Assembly (NCBI GenBank): GCA_022828595.1
Contig: JAKGHH010000003.1
Span: 17,298,934-17,362,933 of the forward strand
DNA: 64,000 bases
Origin: Nelumbo lutea
Taxonomy: Eukaryota > Streptophyta > Magnoliopsida > Proteales > Nelumbonaceae
Reading direction: 5' to 3'
In this document: in pieces, positions 33,361-44,247 of the stretch
Layout of the letters: every line of letters starts with the position of its first letter
Numbering within the stretch: position 1 is the stretch's first letter
Program-made: the position numbers and the translations under genes
Notes under the pieces: generated by a model
Told to the model about the DNA's origin: nothing
The model's database searches: none
What the model saw: only the letters and a program-made list of their open reading frames with translations

Positions 33361-34424
33361 GAATTCATTTTTCTCTATTTTTTCTTTCATCCAAAACACA
33401 TGATTTAAATATTATGTATATGCTAAAAATATAATCAATTTTATTTAGATTCTCAGATATACAAAGGGTCATATCCTAGTTGGATATTATTAAATTCAAC
33501 CATTTTATATTTCAATTTGTAGCTTCTCTTGGACGTACTTGTATGAAAAAAAAAAAAAGGAAAACAAAACAAAAAAAAAAAGATTTCCTGATCTTCCAAA
33601 ACCTTCACAAAACACAAACCTCCTTGAAGGAACCCACGTACAAGTAACCCCAGTACACATTAGAGTTCAGATCACCTGCCAATAAAATGCCTTCCAACAC
33701 TCTCCTAACATTATCTGACACCACACATCTCATACATGAATCCCAATTTCAAGGTGAAATGTGCGATGATAGATCGATCATGTTGGTAGGTTGTTGGAAG
33801 TGTTGTATTGGCAGGAGATCCCAACTCTTACACATTAGCGTGCACAGAACTCAAGGGTCAAAATCAACTTTTATACGAGACATTTCCAATCCGGCCCGTA
33901 AATGGCGTATGTTTTTGGGACTCCCCAGTCCGTAATTTGTTGTTCATGTTTCCAAGGTTCAGGGGTGAGGGTTTGATCTGCTGTCTGTCATTTTTCATAT
34001 TATATGCCCAACAACCGAATCACTGGAAGTACTAGTTTATAAACTTTCAATTGAATTTACCGTATTAAGGTTAAATTCATAATTGATTTTATTTCCATAT
34101 TTTCACCATATCAGAGGATTACGTATGGGCTCAAACGCTACTGAAAAAAGTTAGAAAGTTATATATGAGAGGCTACTGAACACTATGGGTGCAATTTGGA
34201 CGGATTGGGTCAGGCGGGTCAACCTAAGCCCAAACCTAAAAATTCAAATCCTAACCCAACGTCTAGTATGAGTTTAGGAATTTAGGCCCAATCCAAAATT
34301 TAATCCAATATAACTTGAATTGGGCTGGACGGGTTGGTCAAGTCAGACTTGACTACCACCTAACTGAATCCACAACCTAAGCCCCAACTTTGAATTTATG
34401 TAAATCCAAGTTTTTAGTCCGAAG

Positions 34425-34710
34425 CATGGTTTTTAAAACCAAATCAGTCGGGGGTCCACTTATCAGGTTGAATGGTCTAACGGTTCAAACTGAATGTTTG
34501 ATCCGTTCTGACAAAAAAATAAAAAAATTTAAAAAATAAAGAATGATTAAAACTGTTCGAACAGTTAACTGCCCGATTCAACAGCTCACTGATCAAAATC
34601 AACAGTTTTGAAGAAAAATCCGATTTTTTGAAAAAACAAAACCGGTCACTTGACTGGTTCCTGATTTTTCTGGTCTGACCGCCTGGTCCAGTCCAATTTT
34701 GACAACCATG
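34425..34710. mobile_element. MITE-like family 2, copy 1
   Basis: Ends CATGGTTTTTAAAACC and TTTTGACAACCATG are inverted. Inside are blocks such as AACTGTTCGAACAGTTAACTG and CCGGTCACTTGACTGG. Related copies follow at about 35230-35486 and 36121-36560. Confidence 0.55.
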
Positions 34711-35229
34711 GTCTGAAGTCCAAAGCCTCAGATCCAACCTATGCAAAAGTTTGGATTGGTTTGAACTGGACTCGAATTGGACCCACCCAAACTATTAAAA
34801 CAAATTGATTATTTCAAGTGAGATCCAAACACCTATTATTGATTTTCATTTTGAACAAAAGGTGGACACTCAAGGCAATATGGTATTTAATTCGAGTCCA
34901 AAGCTCTTATTATATCATATGTTTTCTTGTTTATTTCAACTATGATAAACTCCAGTATACAAATCCTAGGAATCCATGCATGCATAATACTTTGTAGCTA
35001 CGAAATCCCATACATTGGAAATGACGGAACGGTTCTTTATGCTTCAATACCCGATAAGTCAAAGGGGAAGAAAACCACGTCATATGTTTGTTGTTGGCAC
35101 TTGGCATATGATACCGGCCGAAACATATCGGCCATTTCAGATATATATAGAGGCCGAGCTGAATAATCTCACCAAGTTCCGTTGATATTCACTGGTATGA
35201 TCAATTTCAGTTAAGATTTTAAAAAATTA

Positions 35230-35486
35230 CTCGGAATTAGAACCATTCTGACCACTGGTTTTTGAGTTGATAGTTCGATCATTTGATTTGAATGAATGAC
35301 TTATTTCAATGAAAAAATAAAAAAATATCAAAACTGTTGAATGTATAAACAATTTAACCGCCTGAGTCAATAAAATCACTGACCAATTTAACAATTTTTT
35401 GCCAAATACCGTATTTGAACCAATTTACCTGAACAATTCCTGAACCGAACAGTTCGACCATCTAAATCAACCACGATTCGAAAACA
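35230..35486. repeat. MITE-like family 2, degraded copy 2
   Basis: Shares ACCACTGGTTTTTGAGTTGA, TAGTTCGATCATT and GAACAGTTCGACCATC with the neighbouring copies; the termini are eroded. Confidence 0.5.
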
Positions 35487-36120
35487 TTAATTTCAATTCA
35501 TATAAAATACAAAGGGGACAAGATGAACAGTAAAGCTAATAACAAACCATATCAAATCAATCTCGTGGAGAGCTTCAATAGGGTAGAATGATTTAGCCCT
35601 GCTGTTCTTATTACCAGAAGAAGCAGAAGAAGAGCGAATGAAAGAACGTACTAGCACAGATAATTTTCTAAATCAGATGCTCAAAATCATTTGATTTGTT
35701 GATATATGGCAGGACCATGTTCTAATTGGGACCCAGCTATTAAAATGAAAAAGTTTTAATTGAGACCCACTCAACTTAGTATCCTGATTATTAAAACATG
35801 GAACGTGTGGAAACCATTGTTCCCTATACGTACCCCCCATGTACAAAAGAATCTAGCAAATATAATTTGTTGGATTGAAGTAGTCTTAAAAGATGAACTA
35901 TAATTTGTTGGATTGAAGTAGTCTTAAAAGATGAGCTACAGAAATGTATATTGGGTGGATAAAAATAGTTTTGTAGTCTAAATTTAAACAATAAACTAAG
36001 TTTGTTTGAACATGAGATAATTGCATTTATATTATTAAGCTAATTTTTTACGTATTTTATTCTTATCATCATCCAACCCTTATCTCAATTATATAAGGTC
36101 GGTTGGTTATATGTATCAAG

Positions 36121-36560
36121 AATGGATTTTCGCCACTGGTTTTTATGTTAGTGGTTCGATCATTCAAGCCAATGATGATTCAAACGGTTGAATTAGTTTT
36201 CACCTTTAGATCAGAATGATGGATCATATATACATATAATATATATAATTTCAGGCAGAAGAGAGAAAAAAACAGAAAGAAGGAAAGAAGAATGAATAAG
36301 CTAAATCAATCTTTCATCCAGTCGGTCAAAAAGACTCAAAACCCTTCTCTGTTTTTAAACATTTTAATTATTGTAGTTTTTAATAATAATTTCATTATTT
36401 TACTATTAAACCTTGAACTGTTGCCCAGACCAAACAGTTCAGCGGTACAAACCATCTGGGTCAGCAATTTTCCAACTGAGTCCGCGGTTTTTGGTAAAAA
36501 TCCCATAAGGACCGGTTTTGGGGTCAAACAGTTTGATCGCCGGTACCGACAACGATTTAT
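36121..36560. repeat. MITE-like family 2, copy 3 with insertions
   Basis: CGCCACTGGTTTTTATGTTAG ahead of a GGTTCGATCATT block, and a 3' part AAACAGTTTGATCGCCGG. An AT-rich and A-rich stretch near 36225-36290 interrupts it. Confidence 0.45.
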
Positions 36561-38171
36561 TCTTAGCACTAAAGTTTCATGTGTTTCTAATGATTTAAAA
36601 AACAATTCAAAAACCAAAAGCTACCATAATTTGTGCAGTGTTGATAATAAATAAATTATGTAGACTTAATTTTTTTTTTGCATTTAATACGTTAAAATTT
36701 AGTATCTTTCATATATTTAAGAAGATTTATATGAATCTCCCAAGCATGTCCATTCGTGCCTCAATCTTCCCAATGCTGGGTCCCAAGCATTGCAACATAT
36801 ATGCAATATTGTTACTTTGAACTTTGTTTATGTGGAAAATTCTTGCACAAATCTAGGGTCTTTTTCTTAATTCAATGACAAATATAATGAATGCAAATAA
36901 TGAAATACTAAGGTGGTGTTTGATAACACTGAAATAGGGTTTTCAGAGATTGGGTGTCATTTGTGTAATTATATATTAATGTCTGAATCATACCTCTGAA
37001 ATTGTCCTTTTTTTAATATTATGTATGCTTTAAATGATTTGGTAAGAGGTGATTCATGCACGAAATACATGTTTCAAATGGCTAATAATGATAAAATTGT
37101 CCTTTTTTTAATATTATGTATGCTTTAAAAAAATAGGAAAGCAGATTTTTCTATTTTAAGATATTAGATATACTACAATATAAATAAGATATTTGCCTTG
37201 GGTTTTGTACAGATAATAAAGATTAAATCCAAATACCATGTATCTTATTTATTATCAAAACATACACATGTACATATCACATGCTCTTGTACTAGTGATA
37301 AAAGATGATGTCTTTGCTTTTAACATATGAGACTTCAATTTTATCAAATGCCACACTTAAGGGTTTCAATGTTAGAAATTATCAGAAATATAAGAAGTAG
37401 ACAAAAGCAATAGAGCCAAGAAGTAAATCCAGCACTTAGAAGAATAGAACGCCCTAGGCTCCTCTAAGATATATATTTTCCTTCTGCTAGGTAGGCTCCA
37501 CTAAAATGTCTAATCAGCACATTTGGACTATCTCCTTAAAAAAAACTGGAATAAATAACAAAGAAAAAAACAAGAGACCCATAACCCCTAAGTGGATAGG
37601 TGGGTCCTTTAATGCCACTACCATAAGCATGTAGGCAAAAGATGAGGCAAAAGCAAGGCTTAAAGTTTGTGGAACAATAAATAAAGTGTAAGCAAAGGAT
37701 GGCCAAGGAGACGAGAAGGCACAGTGCCTTGGGTCTTATAGTATCTCTCCATCTTTTTTAATTTTTATTATACTCATGCATGCTAGAAGGAGTGAGCACA
37801 TGATGCTATTGAATATTGGGTCTAGAGGTGACCTAGTATTCTTTCCTAGAAGGGTGTCCTAGGGCTAGAAACCACAGTCCTTTTTCCCCTTGTTATTATT
37901 GAAATGAAGAATTTATAGAAAACAGGCCTGGATTCCTGTTTCACCACATGGCAGCCTGGGTGGTAAGTTCAGGTGAGTAACCCTTTGCCACGTGTCAAAT
38001 GTAATAGATTTCCACTCTGATTTCAGCTTAAATTACAATTAACCCTGTGATAGAATAAGCAACCTGAAGAATCCTTGTTTTCTAATACAAGAATACAAAA
38101 TGCTACTCCACTTCTCATGTGTAACATATGATCACCAAAAACCAAAAGAATCTTATCATCTTCAATCTACT

Positions 38172-38236
38172 TAGGCTGTATTTGGTTTGATAGAAAATAA
38201 GAGAGAAACAAGTTTATCAATCCAAACACAGCCTAA
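38172..38236. repeat. 65-bp palindromic repeat and relatives
   Basis: TAGGCTGTATTTGGTTTGAT is followed by AGAAAATAAGAGAGAAACA and the inverted end ATCAATCCAAACACAGCCTA. The core TAGAAAATAAGAGAGAAACA recurs near 38595 and 58553, so this is a dispersed short element. Confidence 0.5.
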
Positions 38237-38734
38237 AGTTTCAACTGCCAATTTACCTTGAGATAAATGTCATACAAATAGGTCAAATTAAAGATGCAGC
38301 CATTAATCTAGATAATTCAGACAATCTGCTAAGAAGTACAGCTTGATTCTTAAAAGGGTTTGAGAGTACCGTTTGATTGACAGGTTAAAATTACCATTAT
38401 GAAATTCTAAATGTATCACGTGATCACATGTTATCTGCCAAAGTGAAGGCATCTGTAAATTGTCAGTTACCTGAAGTATAAGTGCAGAGTAAGTTTAGAA
38501 ACTCGTGTGAGTATTTGTTACTTGGATACCAATATATGTAATTTCTCTAAATCTTATCCTGTTATCTGAACATTAAGACTGTCTTTGGTTTGATAGAATA
38601 TAAGAGAGAAACAGAAAATCTTTCCACCATATATAATCCAGAGGTTCTCCATTTGATTGGCAATTTAATATTTTTCATTTTAGCCCTCATGTAGCTGAAA
38701 TCAGAAAACCCATGTTAGTAATTGATATACAGTG

Positions 38735-38736
<2 letters not shown>

Positions 38737-38786
<50 letters not shown>

Positions 38787-38788
38787 GG
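38737..38788. repeat. Compound (CT)n-(TA)n microsatellite
   Basis: About 15 CT units followed by about 10 TA units, roughly 1.1 kb upstream of the AGO7 start codon. Confidence 0.9.
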
Positions 38789-39929
38789 TTGGTTGTAATG
38801 TTAGACCATATGTGGCTAGGTGGAAAGTGGGGAGAGAATTGTTAACAAAATGAATCATTTATGGTTACTATCTTTGTTTGAGCCTTTGAGGAATCCCCTC
38901 AGCCTATACAAGGGGAGTCATGTCCATGGCTGGGCATCTCTGTACATGGGAATCTGCATAATCCCACATTAGTTGTTTATGAGGCCCCATCCTTTAATTG
39001 CACAACAGGGGCTATAGAACAGCCTCTGTGATAAAAAGAATCCAATGCCTGAGTTAGTTTTAGTTACATTTTTCCCATTTTCTGTTCATTATGAAAGTTC
39101 CTTTCTATGAGGTTCTGGAGAGGTCGTATCATCTTTCACTCTGCGGTTAAATGGTTATTGATAACTTGGTAAGAACCCAAACAGTCTTTCACTCTCCTAT
39201 GGTAGAATATCCTTGGGCTGGAAGCTTGGAAGCATCCAATTAAACTAAAAAATCGCATCAGTTAGTAAGTTACAGAAAGTACGAAATTGGAAGAATGAAT
39301 TAATTAATCTGGCAAGGTTGTTAGGTCATCCAAGGTCATAGATGTGTGTGCGAGTCGAGTGTTTTGTTTTCTACTAATTTCACCAATGTCAGTGTTTCCT
39401 AACGACATCCGTTTTACTGGTTACCATGTTAAGTGACTCAAAAAACTCTGGTCTCTGTTTGGGTACACCACCTTGGTTTGCACTTGCATAGCTAAGCTAC
39501 CCTACCCATTGCCTTCCATGAATAAATCCAAAACAAAATTTGCTTTTATTCTCCTTTTATCTTTTTCCTGTTTTTTTTTAAAGAAAAATTGGCTAGGCAG
39601 AGGCAGGCGATTGATGGATTCCCTCTGTGGGTGTGTAGCTGTAGCCTTTTCCTCTGTTTTAAGGTTAACCCAGACTCTCCTTTCCGCTTGGGATTTATAT
39701 TGCCAGCATCATCCACCTCTGCAAACTGAACTGTACAGAAAAAACCCAACCCCTCTAATATTCAAAACCGATTCTCTCTCTCTCTCTGCAATTACTACTG
39801 TCTGCACAGCCTCAGACGCCTCTACCACAGAGGAGGTCAGCAACACAAAGTCACAAACCCCATATCCTCCTTCTCTCATATGATCATCATCCCCCTTTCT
39901 CTCGTTCTGTTTTGCTCTCAACAAAAAAA

Positions 39930-42900
39930 ATGGAAGAAACAGAAGACCCAAAAAGTGGCAGGAAATGCACTTCTAAGACCAGGAGTTGCAGAGGGAGGAC
40001 GGAACCTAATCAGTATCATCATCAGCTGCTGCAGCATTCGTATCGTAATGGCTTTTACTACCAGAACCGCTATCAAACATTTCCGGGCCTTCTTCCTCTA
40101 CCTCCTCCAATACTGCTTCTGCCGCTACCTGCAACTCCACTGCCTCATCATAACGAGAACTTAAGATCACATACCCATTTTCAGAAGGCTTCACGGAAGC
40201 AGAAGAAGCCTCCTAGAACTACCCCCCCTGATTTCCAGGTCCCAGTTTCAACAGTTTCACAAGGTAAAGTATCTTCTCTCATTGCTCTGTTATTCCCTTT
40301 AGTAACTGTATATACCAAGTTCCTGATGATAGATTAATAAAGAGAACCTAAGAACTCCTCTCATACGTGAAAACATGCACCTGAATCTCTTCAAGACGAT
40401 AAAGAACACGCTAGAAGGAATATGGAATCCTTCTGTCCTTTTTTTAACTAATGTTTTCTTTCGTTTTTTTCGTTTTTTCTATACCTTTCTCTTCTGTTTC
40501 TATCTACTATTCTGGCTGGGAGTAGAACACGATACACTTCTTTGAGAAGAAATTATCTTCAAGATGATCGAAGAACATACAGCAACAAGGATGAAATCTT
40601 TTCTCTTTCATGCTTTGCTTTTATTTCGTTCTTTCCAGTTTCTGTTGTTTTCCTGGGGAAGGGAGGAAGTATGATACAATTTACTAGGAGATGTAACCTT
40701 GTTATGCAAATGTTCATTACCAATCTTAAGTTCTGAACATAAGAGAAGTTTACTGTTGACAAGAATCCAACTGGGTAACTCTTATACTTCAGAGTTTCAA
40801 GTTTGTTTTTTTAAGCTTTTTTCCCCTTTTTTTGCTCTAGAATATATGTTTTCGATGGTTCGATCATGACAAAATCTTCTCTTGCCATGACTTTTTTTTT
40901 CACATATTTAAAACAGTCCCACAGGGCCTCCAGCAGAAGGCCGGGAAGCTCTCCGGAGGAGAAGATGAAAGTGCGCAAATGACCGTCAATCCACAGTCTC
41001 TAGTGGCAACAAGGAGACCAGATAATGGTGGCCTTGATGGTGCAGCAATCCCTCTACTTGCCAACCATTTCCTAGTTCAGTTTGATCCTTCCCAACGAAT
41101 TTTCCATTACGATGTTGAGATCTCTCCACATCCTTCCAAGGAAGTCGCTCGGATGATCAAGCAGAAACTTGTACAGGACTATTCTGAAATGCTATCAGGT
41201 GCTCGTCCAGCTTTTGACGGCAGAAAGAATCTGTTCAGCTCTGTCGAGTTCCAAAATGACAAACTTGAGTTCTTCATTAGGCTCCCAATGCCCACAGCCA
41301 AAGCACGGTTGCCCGTGGGTGAGAGCAGCGACACGACAGAGAAGCACCCACAACATAAGCTCTTCCGGGTAAACATCAAGCTTGCTTCAAAGCTGGACGG
41401 AAAGGAACTGCGCAGCTACTTGAGCAAGGAGGGTGAGGACTGGGCTCCTCTCCCACAGGATTATCTCCATGCATTGGATATTGTCTTCAGAGAGAGCCCA
41501 ACAGAGAAGTGTATACCCCTTGGGAGGTCACTCTATTCCAGCACAATGGGAGGAGCTAAAGATATTGGAGGAGGAGCAGTTGGGTTGAGAGGGTTCTTCC
41601 AGAGCCTCAGACCAACCCAACAAGGACTAGCCCTTAATATCGACTTCTCTGTGACAGCTTTCCATGAGAGTATTGGCATAATCTCCTATCTGCAGAAGCG
41701 GCTTGAGTTCCTGCGGGACCTTTCTCAGAGGAAGACCAGAGGTTTGGCCAGGGAAGAGAAGAGACAAGTTGAGAAGGCTTTGAAAAACATCAGGATATTT
41801 GTATGTCATAGAGAAACTGATCAGCGGTACCGAGTCTTTAGCTTAACTGAGGAAGCTACAGAAAACCTCTGGTTTAGGGACAGGGATGGGAAGGATTTGA
41901 GACTGGTGGATTACTTCAAGGATCATTACAACCATGATATACAGTTCAGGAACTTGCCATGTTTGCAAATTAGCAGGAGTAAGCCGTGTTACTTGCCTAT
42001 GGAACTCTGTGTGGTCTGTGAAGGACAGAAATTTCTTGGTAAGCTCTCAGATGATCAGACGGCGAGGATCCTTGAGATGGGCTGCCAGAGGCCAAGAGAA
42101 AGAAAAGCAATTATCAATGGAGTCATGGTAGGATCATTTGGGCCAACAAGGTAAGTCAGAGATTTCTCAATGACTCTTACTTTTCTTTCTTACCTGTTGC
42201 CTAAATTTAACTTTGAGCAATATCATTTGTAAGTTGCTAAAGGCCGAGATTTGTTTTCCATTAACAGTGGCGACCATGGAAGAGAATTCAAGTTCCATGT
42301 TTCAGAAGAGATGACCCAGTTGAGTGGGAGAGTACTTCAACCTCCGAAGTTGAAGCTAGGGGATGGCGGTCATATAACAAATCTGATTCCATCTCGGCAT
42401 GACCGACAGTGGAACCTCTTGGACAGCCATGTTTTTGATGGCACACGAATTGAAAGGTGGGCACTAATAAGTTTTGGGGGCACCCCAGATCAGAGAGCCA
42501 GTATTTCGAGGTTCATGAACCAGCTCTCACAAAGGTGCGAACAGTTGGGTATCTTTCTTAACAAGAATACAGTCGGTAAACCCCAATTTGAACCAATCCA
42601 AGTCCTCAACAATGTCTCCTTACTGGAATCCAAGCTCAAGAAAATCCACAGAGCATCATCAAACAACCTCCAATTGCTTATATGTGTAATGGAGAGGAAG
42701 CATAAAGGATATGCAGATCTGAAACGTATTGCTGAGACGGGTGTTGGGGTTGTTACACAGTGTTGCTTGTACCCCAATCTTGATAAGCCGAGCTCGCAAT
42801 TTCTGGCAAATTTGGCTCTAAAAATCAATGCCAAGGTTGGAGGGTGCACTGTGGCTTTGTACAACTCATTATCTTCCCAAATACCAAGACTGTTTGCTCC

Positions 42901-43738
42901 TGATGATTCTGCAATTTTCATGGGTGCCGACGTGACCCATCCACACCCACTGGACGATTTCAGCCCCTCCGTCGCCGCTGTTGTTGGCAGCATGAACTGG
43001 CCTGCGGCCAATAAATACATTTCAAGAATGAGATCACAGACCCATCGACAGGAAATTATACAGGATCTAGGTGAAATGGTGGGAGAACTGCTGGAAGATT
43101 TCTACCAGGAAATGAACAAGCTTCCAAATAGGATTATCTTCTTCAGAGATGGGGTGAGCGAGACCCAGTTCTATAAAGTGCTTAAAGAGGAATTACAGGC
43201 AATTAGAACAGCCTGTTGTAGGTTCCCCAGTTATAAGCCTAGCATCACCTTCACGGTAGTTCAGAAAAGGCATCACACAAGGTTGTTTCGGAAAGAAACT
43301 GATCACTCATCTTCAGCTGGAGCCAAGATCTTCAATGAGAACATACCCCCAGGAACTGTTGTAGATTCCGTCATCACCCACCCAAAGGAATTTGATTTCT
43401 ATCTTTGTAGCCACTGGGGAATGAAAGGGACAAGTCGGCCAACCCATTACCATGTTTTGTGGGATGAAAACAGGTTCAGCTCTGATGAACTACAGAAGCT
43501 GGTGCACAATCTATGCTACACTTTCGTGAGGTGCACCAAGCCGGTGTCGTTGGTCCCTCCAGCGTACTATGCCCACCTTGCTGCGTATAGAGGTAGGCTT
43601 TACCTCGAGAGGTCGGACACAACAGCATTTGCAAGAAGTGCAGCAGCTGCAGCTTCACCCTCCCGAGCTGCCCCACCAAAGACAACTCCATTGCCCAAAC
43701 TTAATGAAAAAGTTAAGAAGCTCATGTTCTACTGTTGA
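39930..43738 (+). CDS. AGO7: ARGONAUTE7 (slicer, miR390/TAS3 pathway)
   Basis: Three exons: 39930-40263, 40917-42150 and 42268-43738, giving 1012 residues. The ATG at 39930 (AAAATGG context) is followed by a Pro-, His- and Gln-rich variable N-terminus (residues 1-130), then the N domain, PAZ (HRETDQRYRVFSLTEEATEN, about residue 415), MID and PIWI. The slicer triad is present: Asp744 (MGADVTHPHP), Asp817 (FFRDGVSE) and His916 (RPTHYHVLWDEN). The C-terminus KLMFYC matches the clade. Two phrases, ANHFLVQFDPSQRIFHYDVEISPHPSKE (given only as residues near 150) and GAKDIGGGAVGLRGFFQSLR, place it in AGO7 rather than AGO1/10 or AGO2/3. Family members bind miR390 and cleave TAS3 RNA, starting tasiRNAs that repress ARF genes in leaf and meristem development. 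The exon 2 acceptor is set by frame: AAACAG at 40911-40916, not the CACAG eight bases later. No lesion is visible. Confidence 0.96.
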
Positions 43739-43918
43739 CGAGTCTACTCCAATGTCCCCTTACTGTGGATATTATATATTCTTTAATCCACATATAAATA
43801 GAGATAGAGGGAGAGAAAGAGATTGAACACATGAAAAAGGAAAAAAAAATTAGAAACACTGCTTTATTAATGCTTATATATCTATCCAGATAAAGAGAAT
43901 CCTACTTGTTAGTCACCA

Positions 43919-44247
43919 AGGCTCCGTTGTTTGGTTGTATGTAAAATGAAGAATAACGAATGATTTCCATTTTCCAATAAGAATATAATTTTACAATATT
44001 CTGTTCCATACAAAATGACTGGAAAATTAATGATTTTTTCTGAGAGCAGTAATTGTAGGGAAAGTGGAAACCCATTCTTTATAGTTTTCATAAGTCGTAT
44101 TCTGAACTCTGAAGAGAAACACCAAAAGAAAATTTGGAAAATCGTGCAAACATCCATCAAAACATTCAGGTTAAGTGAATACCAGAAAATTAAAACTAGG
44201 GAAATTTATCATTATTCGTTGTTCTTCATTTTACATGCAGTCCAAGG
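43919..44247. mobile_element. MITE 180 bp downstream of the AGO7 stop
   Basis: The left arm GTATGTAAAATGAAGAATAA continues into CGAATGATTTCC. The inverted right arm reads GCATGTAAAATGAAGAACAA followed by CGAATAATGATAAATTTCC. The element is about 330 bp with arms of about 45 bp. No clear target duplication was read. Confidence 0.72.

Larger units (their letters stand above)
32453..39929. other. Gene-free interval before AGO7
   Basis: About 7.5 kb with a (TA)n tract, one MITE at 33081-33360, three copies of another MITE-like family (34.4-36.6 kb), a 38-bp tandem duplication at 35861-35936, a repeated ~35-bp block at about 37000 and 37094, and short palindromes near 38.2 kb. The last few hundred bases should contain the AGO7 promoter and leader, with CT-rich runs near 39773-39786. 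No other gene recognised. Confidence 0.55.

Noticed and set aside
37786..37800. miR156-like AAGGAGTGAGCACA
   Set aside because: Only part of the mature sequence matches and no hairpin partner is visible nearby.
39473..39883. 136-codon ORF just upstream of AGO7
   Set aside because: It overlaps the CT-rich leader of AGO7, has an opposing ORF, and does not resemble a protein family; probably leader sequence.
40925..40990. CACAG acceptor at 40920-40924 as the start of AGO7 exon 2
   Set aside because: Joined to exon 1 it gives a stop within about 15 codons; the acceptor at 40916 keeps the AGO7 frame.
42490..43020. 176-codon minus ORF
   Set aside because: Shadow of the AGO7 PIWI exon.
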